This document shows, piece by piece, positions 16,842-26,724 of a stretch of DNA of 64,000 nucleotides; within the stretch, counting starts at the first letter, position 1; each line of letters begins with the position of its first letter. Below the pieces are notes generated by a model. That model ran no database searches and was not told where the DNA came from. It was given only the letters and a program-made list of their open reading frames with translations. Source of the stretch: Streptomyces sp. B1I3 (GTDB lineage: Bacteria > Actinomycetota > Actinomycetes > Streptomycetales > Streptomycetaceae); the NCBI RefSeq assembly GCF_030816615.1, contig NZ_JAUSYD010000001.1:6780501-6844500 (forward strand), given 5' to 3'. The translations under genes and the position numbers were made by a program.

Positions 16842-17315
16842 TCAGCCGCCGACGGCGCGTCCGGGGACGCACCGCCACTTCTCGTGCGCCGTGAGGGTAC
16901 GGATCCGCCAGCCCTGCTCCGTGCGCAGCAGGTCGAAGGCATATCGGCCGCCGGAGAGCAGGGACGGCTCCGCTCCACGCCCGTCGGTCCGCGGGCACCC
17001 CGTACTGAGGTAGTCCGCCCGCACCTGCGCGTGGTCCCCGGGATAGCCGCCCAGGTCCTGGAGGTCGAGGCGCCGGTTGACGATCAGGTGCTGGCGGACC
17101 GGGTAGAGCCGCAGATCCTCGGCGAGCCACTGCCCACTCTCGGCGGCAGGACCCTCGGTGCCGCCCGCGTCCCGGTAGTCGGCGCGGCCGTCCGCGGTGA
17201 AAAGACCGGCGTGGTCCTCCCAGACTCCGTCGTCCACCGCCACGGCGTAGTCGGTGATCACTGCATCGATGGAGAGCCGGTCCATCACCGTCGCCAGAGC
17301 CACGCGCTGTGTCAT
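16842..17315 (-). CDS. SnoaL/NTF2-like protein
   Basis: A 157-residue cone-shaped alpha+beta protein of the SnoaL-like group. The N-terminal MDRLSIDAVITDYAVAVDDGVWEDHAGLFTADGRADY is the hallmark opening, and RWRIRTLTAHEKW-type residues close the fold. Such proteins act as small isomerases, hydratases or dehydratases, or have no known role. The start at ATG 17315 agrees with family lengths but has a weak ribosome site. Confidence 0.8.
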   Translation of the reverse strand: MTQRVALATVMDRLSIDAVITDYAVAVDDGVWEDHAGLFTADGRADYRDAGGTEGPAAESGQWLAEDLRLYPVRQHLIVNRRLDLQDLGGYPGDHAQVRADYLSTGCPRTDGRGAEPSLLSGGRYAFDLLRTEQGWRIRTLTAHEKWRCVPGRAVGG

Positions 17316-17429
17316 CGTCCAAGTGTCGGCCAGGGACGGCTGCAGGCCAAGAGGCCCGCACCGCCGGTGGCGGGGTGGAGCCCGGTGGCCCACGGCCCGG
17401 CCCCGCCTGTCCCACCGTGGTGACCGGCC

Positions 17430-18293
17430 TCAGCAGGGCACGACGGCCACCGGACCGAGGGCATGGGTCACCGTGGTCTGCGCGACCGGGGAGAGCCCGA
17501 GGCCCAGGGACTCCCCGCCCTTGCGCCGCCCGACCACGGTCAGGGCCGCGGTGGCGGACGCCGTGACCAGCGTCCGCGAGGCGGAGCCGCTGACCGGTTC
17601 ACACACGACCTCCACCTGCGGGTACGTGTCGAACCAGCCGGAGGTGAGTTCGGCCAGGGTGCGCTCCGCCGCGTCCGCCGCGGCCTCCCGGTCGAAGACC
17701 GGGCCGCCGGAGAGCATGGAGGAGAACATGGTCCAGCCGTGTACCAACCGCAACCGCGCCCCCGGCCTGGAGGCGACGGCCGCGAAGGCGAACTCCAGGA
17801 CCGCCTCGCTGCTCTCGTCCGCGGCGACCCCCGCGACGACGTCCGGGAACGCCGCCGCCGCTCCCTCCTCCCCCTCCTCGGCCCGCCCGCTGTTGACGAC
17901 CACGACGGGGCACCGGGCCATCGACGCGGTGGCCAGGCTGTTCGAGCCGATCATGAGGGAGCGGAAACCTCCGAGTCCGCGCGAGCCGACGACCACCATC
18001 GACGCGTCACGGCTCAGTGACGTCAGGGCGGCCGAGGGGAAGTCCAGAGGCGTCAGCGTCGAGGCCGGCAGGTCAGGGGCGCGCCGGGAGGTCCGGCGCG
18101 GCGCCTGCTCGAGCAACTCCTCCGCCTCCCGCAACTGGATCTCCTCACTCCCACGCCGGGCGAGCGGCCTGACGTGCACGAGCAGCAACGGCCACCCGCG
18201 GCGCAGGGCCTCCTGAGTGGCCCACTCGAGCGCCTCCCAGCTGTGCGAGGAGCCGTCGACCGCGGCGATCACGGGAAGGGCGTCGGCACTCAT
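17430..18293 (-). CDS. Universal stress protein, two UspA domains
   Basis: A 287-residue tandem UspA protein. Domain 1 runs from VIAAVDGSSHSWEALEWA to VVVGSRGLGGFRSLMIGSNS...CPVVVV with the ATP-binding G-2x-G-9x-G(S/T) pattern. Domain 2 begins VVAGVAADESSEAVLEFAFA and ends at GPVAVVPC, with a less typical VVGRRKGG loop. Such proteins are usually induced by oxygen limitation or stress in actinomycetes. It is divergent from the nitrate reductase gene across a 293-bp gap. Confidence 0.92.
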   Translation of the reverse strand: MSADALPVIAAVDGSSHSWEALEWATQEALRRGWPLLLVHVRPLARRGSEEIQLREAEELLEQAPRRTSRRAPDLPASTLTPLDFPSAALTSLSRDASMVVVGSRGLGGFRSLMIGSNSLATASMARCPVVVVNSGRAEEGEEGAAAAFPDVVAGVAADESSEAVLEFAFAAVASRPGARLRLVHGWTMFSSMLSGGPVFDREAAADAAERTLAELTSGWFDTYPQVEVVCEPVSGSASRTLVTASATAALTVVGRRKGGESLGLGLSPVAQTTVTHALGPVAVVPC

Positions 18294-18586
18294 GAACGCC
18301 TCCAGGAACGAGGGAGATCTTCCGGGCCACTCCCGGCCCCACCGCGCGAGCGGCTACCGGGCGCCTCCCTTCCGAGTATCGCCCGGGCAGCGCGCCGTGG
18401 AGCGGAGGAGCCCGCCGGCTGCGGGGCACCCCCACCGACCCGTGCCGCCGGCTGCTGGGCGCCCTCACCTGCCGGTGCCGCCGGCTGTGCAGGGGACGTA
18501 ACCGTGCTTGATCGTTCGGCGTGACACACGGGAAACGGGCGTTTCGTACCCTCGCGGGACCAGCGTCCCCCCATGAGAGGCCGTAC

Positions 18587-21500
18587 ATGACCCCGCCGAA
18601 TACGCAGCCGGACACCCCCACCCAGGTGCGGACGGTCTGCTCGTACTGCGGTGTCGGCTGCGGAATCGTCCTCGACGTCGCCATGGGGCCTGACGGTCGG
18701 CGCACCGTCCTCAAGGCCGCCGGTGACAGGACGCACCCGGCGAACCGCGGCCGCCTCTGCACCAAAGGCGCGACGAGTGCCGACATGCTCGCCGCCCCCG
18801 GGCGGCTGACGACCGCGATGGTCCGGGCCGGGCGCGACGGGGAACCAACGCCGCTGCCCATGGAGGCCGCCGTCCGGGAGACCGCCCGGCGGCTGCGTGC
18901 GATCGTCGACGAGCACGGTCCCGACGCGCTCGCGCTCTACGTCTCGGGGCAGATGACGCTGGAGGCGCAGTACCTGGCCAACAAGCTTGCCAAGGGCTTC
19001 GTCCGCACGAGCTGGATCGAGTCGAACTCCCGGCTCTGCATGGCCGGAGCGGGCACCGGCTACACCCTCTCCCTGGGCGCGGACGGGCCGCCCGGTTCCT
19101 ACGAGGACTTCGAGCACGCCGACGTGTTCCTCGTCATCGGCGCGAACATGGCCGACTGCCACCCCGTGCTGTTCCTGCGCCTCATGGACCGGATGAAGGC
19201 CGGTGCGAAGCTCATCGTCGTCGACCCCCGGCGCAACGCCACCGCGGAGAAGGCCGACCTCTTCCTGCAGATACGACCCGGCACGGACCTGGCCCTGCTG
19301 AACGGGCTGATGCGCCTCCTCGTCGAGAACGGGCACACCGACCCCGAGTTCATCGCCGAACACACCGAGGGCTGGGAGGCCATGCCCGCCTTCCTCCAGG
19401 ACTACCCGGCCGCGACGGTCGCCGAGACCACCGGCATACCGGAGGAGGACATCCGCCGGGCCGCTCGCTGGATCGGCGAGGCCGGCGAGTGGATGAGCTG
19501 CTGGACCATGGGCCTCAACCAGAGCACCCACGGCACCTGGAACACCAACGCCCTGGTCAATCTGCACCTGGCCACCGGTGCCATCTGCCGCCCCGGCAGC
19601 GGCCCCTTCTCGCTCACCGGCCAGCCCAACGCCATGGGCGGCCGGGAGATGGGGTACATGGGCCCCGGTCTGCCCGGCCAGCGCAGCACCCGGTCCGACG
19701 AGGACCGGCACTTCGTCGAGAAGCTGTGGGACCTCGCCCCCGGGACGCTGCGCACGGACGCGGCAGGCGCCGGGACCATCGACATGTTCCGGCGCATGGC
19801 GGACGGCGAGATAAAGGCCTGCTGGATCATCTGCACCAACCCGGTGGCATCCGTGGCCAATCGCAGAACCGTGATCGAGGGGCTCGAAGCCGCCGAGTTC
19901 GTCGTCACCCAGGACGTGTTCGCGGACACCGAGACCAACGCCTACGCCGATGTGGCCCTGCCCGCGGCCCTGTGGGGCGAGGCGGAAGGCGTCATGATCA
20001 ATTCCGAGCGCGACCTCACGCTCGCCAGGCCCGCCGCCGATCCGCCGGGGGAGGCCTGGCCGGACTGGCGGATCATCGCGCGGATCGCCTGCGAGATGGG
20101 GTACGAGGACGCCTTCGGCTACAGCGACGCCGAGGAGATCTTCGAGGAGATCAGGCGGGCGCACAACCCGCGAACGGGCTACGACCTGCGCGGTGTCACC
20201 TACGAGCGGCTGAGCAGGACCCCCGTCCAGTGGCCGAGCGCCACCCCGGAAGGCCCCGACCGCAACCCCGTCCGCTACGTCAACGACGGAGTCAGCCAGA
20301 CCCTGTCGGTGCGACCGGACGGAACCGTGCCCCGGCTGGCCTTCCCCACGCCGAGCGGCCGCGCGGTGTTCCACGCCCGCCCGCACATGCCGGCGGCCGA
20401 GATGCCCGACGGGGACTTCCCGTACGTGCTCAACACGGGCCGTCTGCAGCACCAGTGGCACACCCTCACGAAGACGGGAAAGGTCGCCAAGCTCAACAGG
20501 CTGAACCCGGGGCCTTTCGTGGAGGTCAATCCGCAGGACGCGCGGACTCTCGCCATCACGGAAGGCGACTCGGTCGAGGTCGCCTCGCGGCGTGGCCGCG
20601 CCGTCCTGCCGGCCGTCGTCACCGACCGGGTGCGGCCGGGGGACTGCTTCGCCCCCTTCCACTGGAACGACCTCTTCGGTGAGTACCTCAGCGTCAACGC
20701 GGTGACCAACGACGCGGTCGACCCCCTGTCCCTGCAACCCGAGTTCAAGGTGTGCGCGGTGACACTGGCGAAGGTCGCCGCAGTCACCCCACCCGCCCCC
20801 GCGGTGGTGGACGCACCCGTTGCCGCGCTCGCCGGTGTCTTCGGGATCGCCGACGCCGCACCGCCCGTGCTGACGGACGCCGAGCGCCGCTACCTGTCCG
20901 GGTTCCTCGCGGGACTCGATGCGCAGGTCGTCGGCACGCCGGTCCTGCCGGCGCACGCGCCGTTCGCACCGGATCACGCCTTGTGGGTCGACGGAGTGCT
21001 GGCGGGCATGTTCTCCAGGGCGCCGGGCGGCGCCTCTCCGGATCAGGAGACCGCGGTCGTCGCGCCGGACACCCCGCCCGGGAGGCAGGTCGTGGTCCTG
21101 TGGGCATCGCAGACCGGGAACGCCGAGGAGGTCGCCGCGGCCGCCGCGCGGCGCCTGGCCGACGGGGGACGGGCCGCGACGCTCCTCGGCATGGACGACA
21201 GCCCGTTGGAGAACCTGCCGCGGGCAGCCGATCTGCTGGTCGTCACCAGTACCTTCGGCGACGGCGACGCGCCTGACAACGGCTCCGGGTTCTGGGAGTC
21301 GCTCAACCGGCCCGACGCGCCCCGCCTGGACGGGGTGCGCTACGCCGTACTCGCCCTCGGGGACTCCTCGTACGACGACTTCTGCGGGCACGGCAGGCGG
21401 CTCGACGAGCGGTTCGACGCGCTGGGCGCCGTACGGCTCCTCCCGCGCACGGAGTGCGAACCCGATTACGAGGAGCCGGCCGGACAGTGGCTCGACGATG

Positions 21501-22729
21501 TGTTCGCCGCGCTGGGCACCTCCGCCGGTCCCGCCGCGCTGGGCACCTCCGCCGGTCCCGCCCCGGCAGCACCGTCCCTCGCGGCCGCACCCGCTCCCGG
21601 CCGCCCTGCCAAGCCGGCGCCCGTACCGGCCCGCCTCACCGGCAACAGGCTGCTCAGCCTCCCCGGCGCGACCAAGGAAGTGCGTCAGTTCACCTTCGAC
21701 ACACGGGACAGTCCCGTCCCGCTGGTCTACGAGGCCGGTGACGCGCTCGGAGTGGTGCCGCGCAACTGCCCCGACCTCGTCGCCGAATGGCTCGCCGTCA
21801 CCGGCCTGGACCCTGCGGCCCCGGTCGACGTGCCCGACGGGGGCGCCGTCCCGTTGGGCGAGGCGCTCCACCGCCACCTGGACATCGCCCGGATCACCCC
21901 CGACCTCCTGCGCCTGGTCGCCGACCGCACGCACGACCGCACCCTCAAGAAGCTGCTCCGGCCCGACAACAAGGGCGAACTCGCCCAGTGGACCTGGGGC
22001 CGGCAGGCGATCGACGTCGTCGCCGAGCACTCCGCCCGCGCGACGGCTGCCGAATGGACCGCCGCCCTCGCACGCCTGAGGCCGAGGCTCTACTCCATAT
22101 CGTCCAGCCCGCTCACCGACCCCGGCCTCGTCCGCCTCACCGTCTCCGTCGTGCGCTACGAGAACCGCCACGGACGCCCTCGCAAGGGCGTGGCGTCCGC
22201 CTTCCTCGCCGACGCCGCGGCCGACGGCCCCGTACCGGTCTTCGTGCAGCGGGCCCCGCACTTCCGCCCGCCTGCCGACCCGGCCACCCCCATGGTGATG
22301 GTCGGACCCGGCACCGGGGTCGCCCCCTTCGTCGGCTTCCTCGACGAACGGCGCGCCCTCGGCCACCGGGCCGCCAACTGGCTGTTCTTCGGCGAGCAGC
22401 GCCGGGCCACCGACTTCTACTACCGGGAGGAACTCGGGGCCCTGCTCGCGGACGGCACGCTGACCCGGCTGGACACGGCCTTCTCCCGCGACCAGCGGAC
22501 CAAGGTCTACGTGCAGGACCGGATGCGCGAGCACGGCGCCCAGCTGTGGTCCTGGCTGCAGGAAGGCGCCCACTTCTACGTCTGCGGCGACGCCTCCCGG
22601 ATGGCGAAGGACGTGGACCGGGCCCTGCGGGACATCGCGGCGGCCCACGGTGGACTCCAGGAGGAGGCGGCCGCCGCGTACGTCAAGCAACTCGCCGCAG
22701 ACAAACGGTACGTGCGCGACGTCTACTGA
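18587..22729 (+). CDS. Nitrate reductase-flavoreductase fusion (molybdopterin oxidoreductase + CysJ-like diflavin domain)
   Basis: A 1380-residue cytosolic enzyme. Residues 18-58 hold a [4Fe-4S] motif (Cys18, 21, 25, 58), followed by a bis-MGD molybdopterin domain of the NarB/NasA assimilatory type and the dinucleotide-binding domain to about 730. From 836 ([15 protein letters not shown]) comes a flavodoxin FMN domain. An Ala/Pro-rich linker with a duplicated ALGTSAGP leads to a ferredoxin-reductase-like part: RLYSIS near 1165 (FAD) and [12 protein letters not shown] near 1240 (NADPH). The enzyme should take electrons from NADPH through FAD and FMN to reduce nitrate in one chain. No nitrite reductase or transporter is nearby. 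Confidence 0.93.
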   Translation: MTPPNTQPDTPTQVRTVCSYCGVGCGIVLDVAMGPDGRRTVLKAAGDRTHPANRGRLCTKGATSADMLAAPGRLTTAMVRAGRDGEPTPLPMEAAVRETARRLRAIVDEHGPDALALYVSGQMTLEAQYLANKLAKGFVRTSWIESNSRLCMAGAGTGYTLSLGADGPPGSYEDFEHADVFLVIGANMADCHPVLFLRLMDRMKAGAKLIVVDPRRNATAEKADLFLQIRPGTDLALLNGLMRLLVENGHTDPEFIAEHTEGWEAMPAFLQDYPAATVAETTGIPEEDIRRAARWIGEAGEWMSCWTMGLNQSTHGTWNTNALVNLHLATGAICRPGSGPFSLTGQPNAMGGREMGYMGPGLPGQRSTRSDEDRHFVEKLWDLAPGTLRTDAAGAGTIDMFRRMADGEIKACWIICTNPVASVANRRTVIEGLEAAEFVVTQDVFADTETNAYADVALPAALWGEAEGVMINSERDLTLARPAADPPGEAWPDWRIIARIACEMGYEDAFGYSDAEEIFEEIRRAHNPRTGYDLRGVTYERLSRTPVQWPSATPEGPDRNPVRYVNDGVSQTLSVRPDGTVPRLAFPTPSGRAVFHARPHMPAAEMPDGDFPYVLNTGRLQHQWHTLTKTGKVAKLNRLNPGPFVEVNPQDARTLAITEGDSVEVASRRGRAVLPAVVTDRVRPGDCFAPFHWNDLFGEYLSVNAVTNDAVDPLSLQPEFKVCAVTLAKVAAVTPPAPAVVDAPVAALAGVFGIADAAPPVLTDAERRYLSGFLAGLDAQVVGTPVLPAHAPFAPDHALWVDGVLAGMFSRAPGGASPDQETAVVAPDTPPGRQVVVLWASQTGNAEEVAAAAARRLADGGRAATLLGMDDSPLENLPRAADLLVVTSTFGDGDAPDNGSGFWESLNRPDAPRLDGVRYAVLALGDSSYDDFCGHGRRLDERFDALGAVRLLPRTECEPDYEEPAGQWLDDVFAALGTSAGPAALGTSAGPAPAAPSLAAAPAPGRPAKPAPVPARLTGNRLLSLPGATKEVRQFTFDTRDSPVPLVYEAGDALGVVPRNCPDLVAEWLAVTGLDPAAPVDVPDGGAVPLGEALHRHLDIARITPDLLRLVADRTHDRTLKKLLRPDNKGELAQWTWGRQAIDVVAEHSARATAAEWTAALARLRPRLYSISSSPLTDPGLVRLTVSVVRYENRHGRPRKGVASAFLADAAADGPVPVFVQRAPHFRPPADPATPMVMVGPGTGVAPFVGFLDERRALGHRAANWLFFGEQRRATDFYYREELGALLADGTLTRLDTAFSRDQRTKVYVQDRMREHGAQLWSWLQEGAHFYVCGDASRMAKDVDRALRDIAAAHGGLQEEAAAAYVKQLAADKRYVRDVY

Positions 22730-23514
22730 GGCCGGCCCGCCGCGACAGCCGCGGTGAGGGCGGGCAGATATCCCGACTCGTGGCCCTCCGCGGTCGGATG
22801 GACGGTCGATCCGCTGATCCACTCGTCGGCGGTGCAGATCTCGTGCCCGGCGAACGCGGTCCGGCCGTCCACGAACGGGAATCCGGCGGCCTCGGCGCGC
22901 TCCGCGATCGTCTCGTTGAGCAGATCCGAACCCTGGTTCACGGCGGTGCGCTTGGCGGAGGTGAGGCCGCCGATGCAGAGTCCGCCCTCCTTGTAGAGGT
23001 GCGGGTAGCCCATGACGACGACCTGGGCGTGGGGTGCCCGGGCGCGCACGGTGGCGTACAGGCTGTCCAGCTCGTCGGGGAGCTCGTTCACGACGTACTC
23101 CCCGGCCTCGGACAGGGCCCGTTCGCAGGCCGCGAGCGTGGAGTACCGGCAGCTGAGCATGGTCGAGGCGAAACCGGAGTCGTTGCCCCCGATGCTGAGG
23201 CTCACCAGCGTGGTGTCCGCGTCCAGCTCGTCGACCTGGTCGCTCAGTACGTCAGGGATCTGCGCACCGCCGCAGGCGGCGAAGGTGAACGAGGCGGGCT
23301 CGCCGGCGGCCGCCCAGAGGGCGGGGTAGGCGTTGCGGCTCCGCGTGCACAGGGCGTCGGAGTAATCGCCGGCGCCGGTACCGGAGGCGTACGAATCGCC
23401 CAGGGCCACGTAGTTCACCCCGGCCCCGAGCGGCGCCCCGGACGCGGGCGCCGGGAACGTGACCGACGTGAGGGCGGCCAGCAGGGCGAAACCGGCCGTA
23501 CGAGAAGCGAGCAT
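22723..23514 (-). CDS. Secreted SGNH/GDSL lipase-esterase
   Basis: A 263-residue secreted hydrolase. The signal peptide reaches about residue 27 (ASGAPL). Block I GDSYASG gives the nucleophile Ser41; SIGGND holds the oxyanion residues, and [10 protein letters not shown] near the C-terminus gives the His. The residue three before that His is Ser rather than Asp, as in Ser-His dyad members of the Streptomyces lipase group. Six Cys in the mature part suggest three disulfides. It converges with the nitrate reductase gene with a 7-bp overlap. Confidence 0.9.
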   Translation of the reverse strand: MLASRTAGFALLAALTSVTFPAPASGAPLGAGVNYVALGDSYASGTGAGDYSDALCTRSRNAYPALWAAAGEPASFTFAACGGAQIPDVLSDQVDELDADTTLVSLSIGGNDSGFASTMLSCRYSTLAACERALSEAGEYVVNELPDELDSLYATVRARAPHAQVVVMGYPHLYKEGGLCIGGLTSAKRTAVNQGSDLLNETIAERAEAAGFPFVDGRTAFAGHEICTADEWISGSTVHPTAEGHESGYLPALTAAVAAGRPQ

Positions 23515-23597
23515 GGGGACTCCCGTGGTGTGCGGACGAGACGGCACGTGCGCGGCCACCGCCTTCGGTCCCGGCAGCCGTCCCCCAACCTCTCGTC

Positions 23598-23776
23598 GCA
23601 CCCGCCCGCACGTCATCGGCGAAATGGCCCGTGGCGGAGCCGGCTCAGCCCGCAGACTCTCCCGCGTGCGGGCTCAGCACACCGGCCGCGATCAACGCGA
23701 ACAACACCACGCCCAGGATCACGCGGTAGATGACGAACGGCATGAAGCTCTTGGTCGTGATGAACTTCATGAACCA
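23598..23776. repeat. 179-bp direct repeat, left copy (flank of integrated element)
   Basis: Identical base for base, by eye, to 30375-30553 at an offset of 6777. The copy contains the last 132 bp of uppP plus 47 bp of downstream sequence. It marks the left edge of the element; removing 23599-30375 would join the lipase gene to uppP in a normal spacer. Confidence 0.93.
23645..23776 (-). pseudogene. Displaced 3' end of uppP
   Basis: Forty-four codons including the stop, identical to the end of the intact uppP at 30422-30553, but cut off at 23776 where TraSA-like sequence begins. It is a by-product of element integration. Confidence 0.9.
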
Positions 23777-23784
23777 GAAGGTCA

Positions 23785-24339
23785 GTCACCATCTCCGACT
23801 ACAGCCTCCTTGCCGGCGGCACCACCCGCTCCGGTAAGGGCATGGCTGTCGCGAACGTCCTCGTCGGCGCGATGCTCGACCCCCCGGATCCGGGTACGGC
23901 TCTTCGACGGGAAGGGCACCGGCGAGTACGTCGGCATTGCCGAGTCCCTCGACACGTTTGTTCGCCGCAACCCCGAACGGCTCCTGCAGTTCCTGAAGGC
24001 GCTTGCCATCGAGCTCGAGCGGCGCACTGAAGTCCTCGTTGACCTCGGCGTGTCCAAGGCGACCGAGGAACTTCTCGAACAGCTGGGCGGCATCGAGCTC
24101 GTCATCGTCGACGAGCTGGCCACCTACACCGTCAAGGGCGGACTCAACGGTCAGCACGCAGAGGAGATCGTGGAGCTCCTCGCGCAGATCGCCTCCGTAG
24201 GGTGCAGCGGTCGGCATTGTGCTGGTGCTGGCCACCCAGTCCCCGAAGGTCGACGTCGTACCCTCCCGGCCGCGCGGCAACTGCGCTGCCAGGTGGGCGA
24301 TGCGTGTGGATTCCACGACTGCGTCCGGAGCAGGCCCCG
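23785..24339 (+). pseudogene. FtsK/SpoIIIE-type DNA translocase (TraSA/TraB-like), fragment with frameshifts
   Basis: Conjugal DNA pump of mycelial plasmids, now broken. VTISDYSLLAGGTTRSGKG carries Walker A. One extra C in the C run at about 23879-23885 shifts the frame to RIRVRLFDGKGTGEY, which runs through GGIELVIVDELATYTV (Walker B, VIVDE). A second shift near 24200-24215 leads to LVLATQSPKVDVVPS and RVDSTTAS. The N-terminus is missing at the element border and the C-terminus is joined by deletion to the next remnant. In intact elements the ring moves double-stranded DNA between hyphae. Confidence 0.85.
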
Positions 24340-24557
24340 CAGGTGCAGGACTCGGCTGGGGAATCGGGCAGGCCTTCGCGGGCATCGCCACCATGGGAGG
24401 CGCTGCAGGTGCCGCAGGCATCGCCCTGTTGCTCCTCGCCACGAAGGTCCTTGCGTTCGGGAAGCCCACATCCACAACGAGACCCACAACCACAACCGCA
24501 GCTTTGGGCGATCTACGACAACCCTGCGACGCGACCCGCCCGGCCCCGGCAGGATGA
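24340..24557 (+). pseudogene. Remnant of a plasmid-spread (Spd-like) membrane protein
   Basis: GWGIGQAFAGIATMGGAAGAAGIALLLLATKVLAF is one hydrophobic segment. It is followed, in another frame, by HIHNETHNHN and FGRS, a His/Asn-rich tail common in small transfer proteins beside tra genes. The switch of frame near the tail and the fusion to the TraSA remnant show it is not functional. Confidence 0.55.
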
Positions 24558-24561
24558 CCTG

Positions 24562-24738
24562 ATGGCTCTCAACTTGAAGTACAGCGGCGAAGGCAAAGAC
24601 ATGACGTTCGAGGAGCTCGAGGCGTTCGTGAAGCAAGCCAAGGCGAGCGGCGTCCAGAACGACCGCAACGTCTACGCCGAACTCAGCACCAGCGGCAAAA
24701 TCAAGGAGCTCAGCGTCAAGGTCGACGACGGCGACTAG
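24562..24738 (+). CDS. Small element protein, 58 residues
   Basis: MALNLKYSGEGKDMTFEELEAF begins a charged alpha/beta peptide that ends LSVKVDDGD. No family is recognised; similar short acidic proteins follow tra/spd genes in integrative elements. An AGGATG stretch precedes the ATG. Its TAG stop lies inside the CTAG target of IS element 1, so the insertion left the coding sequence whole. Confidence 0.65.
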   Translation: MALNLKYSGEGKDMTFEELEAFVKQAKASGVQNDRNVYAELSTSGKIKELSVKVDDGD

Positions 24739-24799
24739 GGCCTGTATCGAAAGTGCGCTGCTGGGCAGTTGAGTCCTGTGGGTCGGTACAGTCGCGTGC

Positions 24800-25159
24800 A
24801 TGCTGAAGCCAGTGCTGCGTGTAGTCGAAGCGGGCGGTCGTACCGTGGACGATCCGACCGAGGAGGCTCTGCACGACCTGCTGTCTGAGATGAACCTGTC
24901 GCACCGGTTTGTGATCCTGGAAAGACTCGATTTGGAGCCTGTGGATCAGCACTACATTCAGGTGTGCCTGAACGATGACCTCAGCTACCAGGTCGAGTAC
25001 CGCGAAGGCAGTGCAGACAAGCACTACCAGGCCCACGTTCCAAGACTCCATGAAGTGTTCGGCCCGGAAGAGTCGACCGCCAAGGTGATGATGGACTGGG
25101 CTCACGATCGGCAGGGATGGCGGGAGGCGTTGCCGTGGACCTCCATGCCTTTTCAGTGA
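24800..25159 (+). CDS. Cargo protein of insertion sequence 1, unknown function
   Basis: A 119-residue soluble protein, acidic in its second half: RVVEAGGRTVDDPTEEALHDLLSEMN, HRFVILERLD, then YQVEYREGSADKHYQAH and WREALPW. The alternation of short strands and helices resembles small immunity-type or Imm1-like proteins, but this is only an impression. It lies inside the IS and converges on the transposase with a 4-bp gap between stops. The ribosome site is weak. It is not needed for transposition as the family is known. Confidence 0.7.
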   Translation: MLKPVLRVVEAGGRTVDDPTEEALHDLLSEMNLSHRFVILERLDLEPVDQHYIQVCLNDDLSYQVEYREGSADKHYQAHVPRLHEVFGPEESTAKVMMDWAHDRQGWREALPWTSMPFQ

Positions 25160-25163
25160 AGGA

Positions 25164-26039
25164 TTACAGCCACTCGTTGATCGCCGCGACCAGGACTGTC
25201 GCCTCGTAGCGGACGGCGAGCTTGTCGTAGCGCGTGGCAACCGCGCGGTTCCTCTTGAGGCGGTTGATCCCGCACTCGACCGCATGGCGCTCGCGGTAGT
25301 CGGCTGGGTAGAAGCGCGGCGGCCGGCCGCCGCGGGAACCGAGCCTTCGGCGGTTGCGCGCCTGGTCGGCCTTGTCAGGGATGGTGCAGCAAATCCCGCG
25401 GCGACGCAGGTAGGCGCGGTTCCTGCGGGAGGCGTACGCCTTGTCCGCGCGGACCCGATCGGGGCGGACGCGTGGCCGGCCCGGCCCGATGCGGGGCACA
25501 CGCACTTTCTCCAGTACGGGTTCGAACTGCGGCGAGTCGCCGCGCTGCCCGGCCGTGATGACGATCGACAGGGGCTTCTGGCCCTGCTCGACGGCCAGGT
25601 GCAGCTTGGTGGTGAACCCGCCGCGCGAGCGCCCAAGTCCGTGATCACCAGGTTCGCTGAGGACACCGCCCGGCGGTTCCTTCTGTAGATCACCCTGCTT
25701 GCGGGCCCCGGCCGCATGCTGATGGGCACGGCAGACTGTGGAGTCGACGCTCAAGTCCCACGTGATCGCACCTTCCGCGTCGGCCAGGGACTGCAGCCGG
25801 GTAAGTATCCGGTGCCAGGTGCCGTGCCGCTGCCATCGGCGGAACAGGTCGTAGATCCGGCCCCACGGTCCCTACTCGACGGGCACGTCCCGCCACGGCA
25901 CACCGGCCCGGACCCTAAACCGTATGCCGCCGATCACCCGCCGCCGGGACCAGACAGATGGCCGGCCTGCCTTCGTGCCCTTCGGCAGCAACGGTTCCAG
26001 CATCGCCCACTGCTCGTCCGTGAGATCTCCCCGACCCAT
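25164..26039 (-). pseudogene. IS5-family transposase with an in-frame TAG
   Basis: One frame of 292 codons from MGRGDLTDEQWAMLEPLLP to AAINEWL. The DDE residues are visible: Asp in LSVDST, Asp in ADKAY and Glu in [12 protein letters not shown]. Codon 56 (bases 25874-25872) is TAG inside VPVE[12 protein letters not shown], where the family has Tyr, so a single-base change broke it. The DNA-binding N-terminus would be cut from the catalytic core. Unlike many relatives it needs no programmed frameshift. Confidence 0.88.
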
Positions 26040-26200
26040 GAACCGTGATCATCCACAGCCCAAGATCCACTTTCGACACACGGCCTAGCCGACATCACCG
26101 CACAGCGTGGCCCGCGACCTAACGGTCGGGGGGCCTTTGTCGTGGTTACAGCCCGTGCGATCCACCGCGGCCCCGCCAACTGCGCCGTCACCGCACAACA

Positions 26201-26228
26201 AGGCCCCGGACCGTCTGGTCCGGGGCCT
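26201..26228. terminator. Bidirectional terminator
   Basis: AGGCCCCGGACC (26201-26212) and its exact complement at 26217-26228 with a 4-base loop. It lies just past the stop of the small zinc-ribbon gene and ends the minus-strand unit. Confidence 0.85.
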
Positions 26229-26253
26229 CTGTGTTCCCTGGGCTGAGGGACCT

Positions 26254-26379
26254 CTAGTCGTCGAGGTCGGGCTCTGTCTGCCCTCGCTTCTTCGCGCAGT
26301 CCGGGCAGTAGTTCTTGCTCCAGCTCCCGGTGTGGCGCGTCCCGCACTCCTTGCACTTCAGCTCGTTCGGCCTGACCAT
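26254..26379 (-). CDS. 41-residue zinc-ribbon protein
   Basis: MVRPNELKCKECGTRH starts a peptide with two C-x-x-C knuckles (CKEC and CPDC, Cys 9, 12, 25, 28), spaced as in a zinc ribbon. It is basic in the middle and acidic at the end. A clear GGAGGA site stands five bases before the ATG and a terminator follows, so it is a real gene despite its size. It probably binds DNA, RNA or a protein partner of the element. Confidence 0.8.
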   Translation of the reverse strand: MVRPNELKCKECGTRHTGSWSKNYCPDCAKKRGQTEPDLDD

Positions 26380-26410
26380 GATTCCTCCGGATTTGTGCTG
26401 GCGATGGCGA

Positions 26411-26698
26411 CTACTCCGGCGACTTCTCCAGAATTTCGCCGGTCTCCTTCAGGAACTCCAGCCATGGCCCGGACTCGGCGTCACCGCCGCGCTGATAGGC
26501 GGCCGCCCACTCCTGCATGATCCACATGCGGAAGTCGTCCCAGATGTGCCCATTGCCGGGCGGCAGGAGAATGCTCGCCTCCAGGAGCCGGTCATAAAGG
26601 TCGGACTTGACCTCGACGAACGGCCGGCCGCCGTCAATGGCTCGCTGGTAGTTGCCGATCTCTTCGAACAGCACTTTCAACCGGTCCATGGCTGTCAC
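26411..26698 (-). CDS. Hypothetical element protein, 95 residues
   Basis: MDRLKVLFEEIGNYQRAIDGG opens a helical, acidic protein with several Trp near the C-terminus (IWDDFRMWIMQEWAAAY, GPWLEFLKE). There is no signal or motif. GTG 26698 has a GGGGG site at good distance; ATG 26689 is an alternative. It lies upstream of the zinc-ribbon gene in the same direction and is likely co-transcribed with it. No function can be proposed. Confidence 0.7.
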   Translation of the reverse strand: MTAMDRLKVLFEEIGNYQRAIDGGRPFVEVKSDLYDRLLEASILLPPGNGHIWDDFRMWIMQEWAAAYQRGGDAESGPWLEFLKETGEILEKSPE

Positions 26699-26724
26699 CA
26701 GTTACCCCCTGTTGTGACTGAACC

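Larger units (their letters stand above)
24739..26084 (-). mobile_element. Insertion sequence 1 (IS5 family, CTAG target) with a cargo gene
   Basis: 1346 bp. Terminal inverted repeats of about 18 bp are imperfect (24738-24755 against 26068-26085; both contain TCGAAAGTG at the inner side). CTAG flanks both ends (24735-24738 and 26085-26088). The CTAG duplication suits the IS427 group of the IS5 family. It carries a transposase (minus strand) and, unusually, a 119-codon cargo gene on the plus strand. Confidence 0.85.

Noticed and set aside
16842-17393. Longer N-terminus for the SnoaL-like gene
   Set aside because: The added residues are Arg/Pro-rich and lie outside the family fold.
18290-22822. 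A 1510-codon open frame antisense to the nitrate reductase gene
   Set aside because: It mirrors the coding gene through high third-position GC, shows no family motif and is full of Gly/Val/Arg runs.
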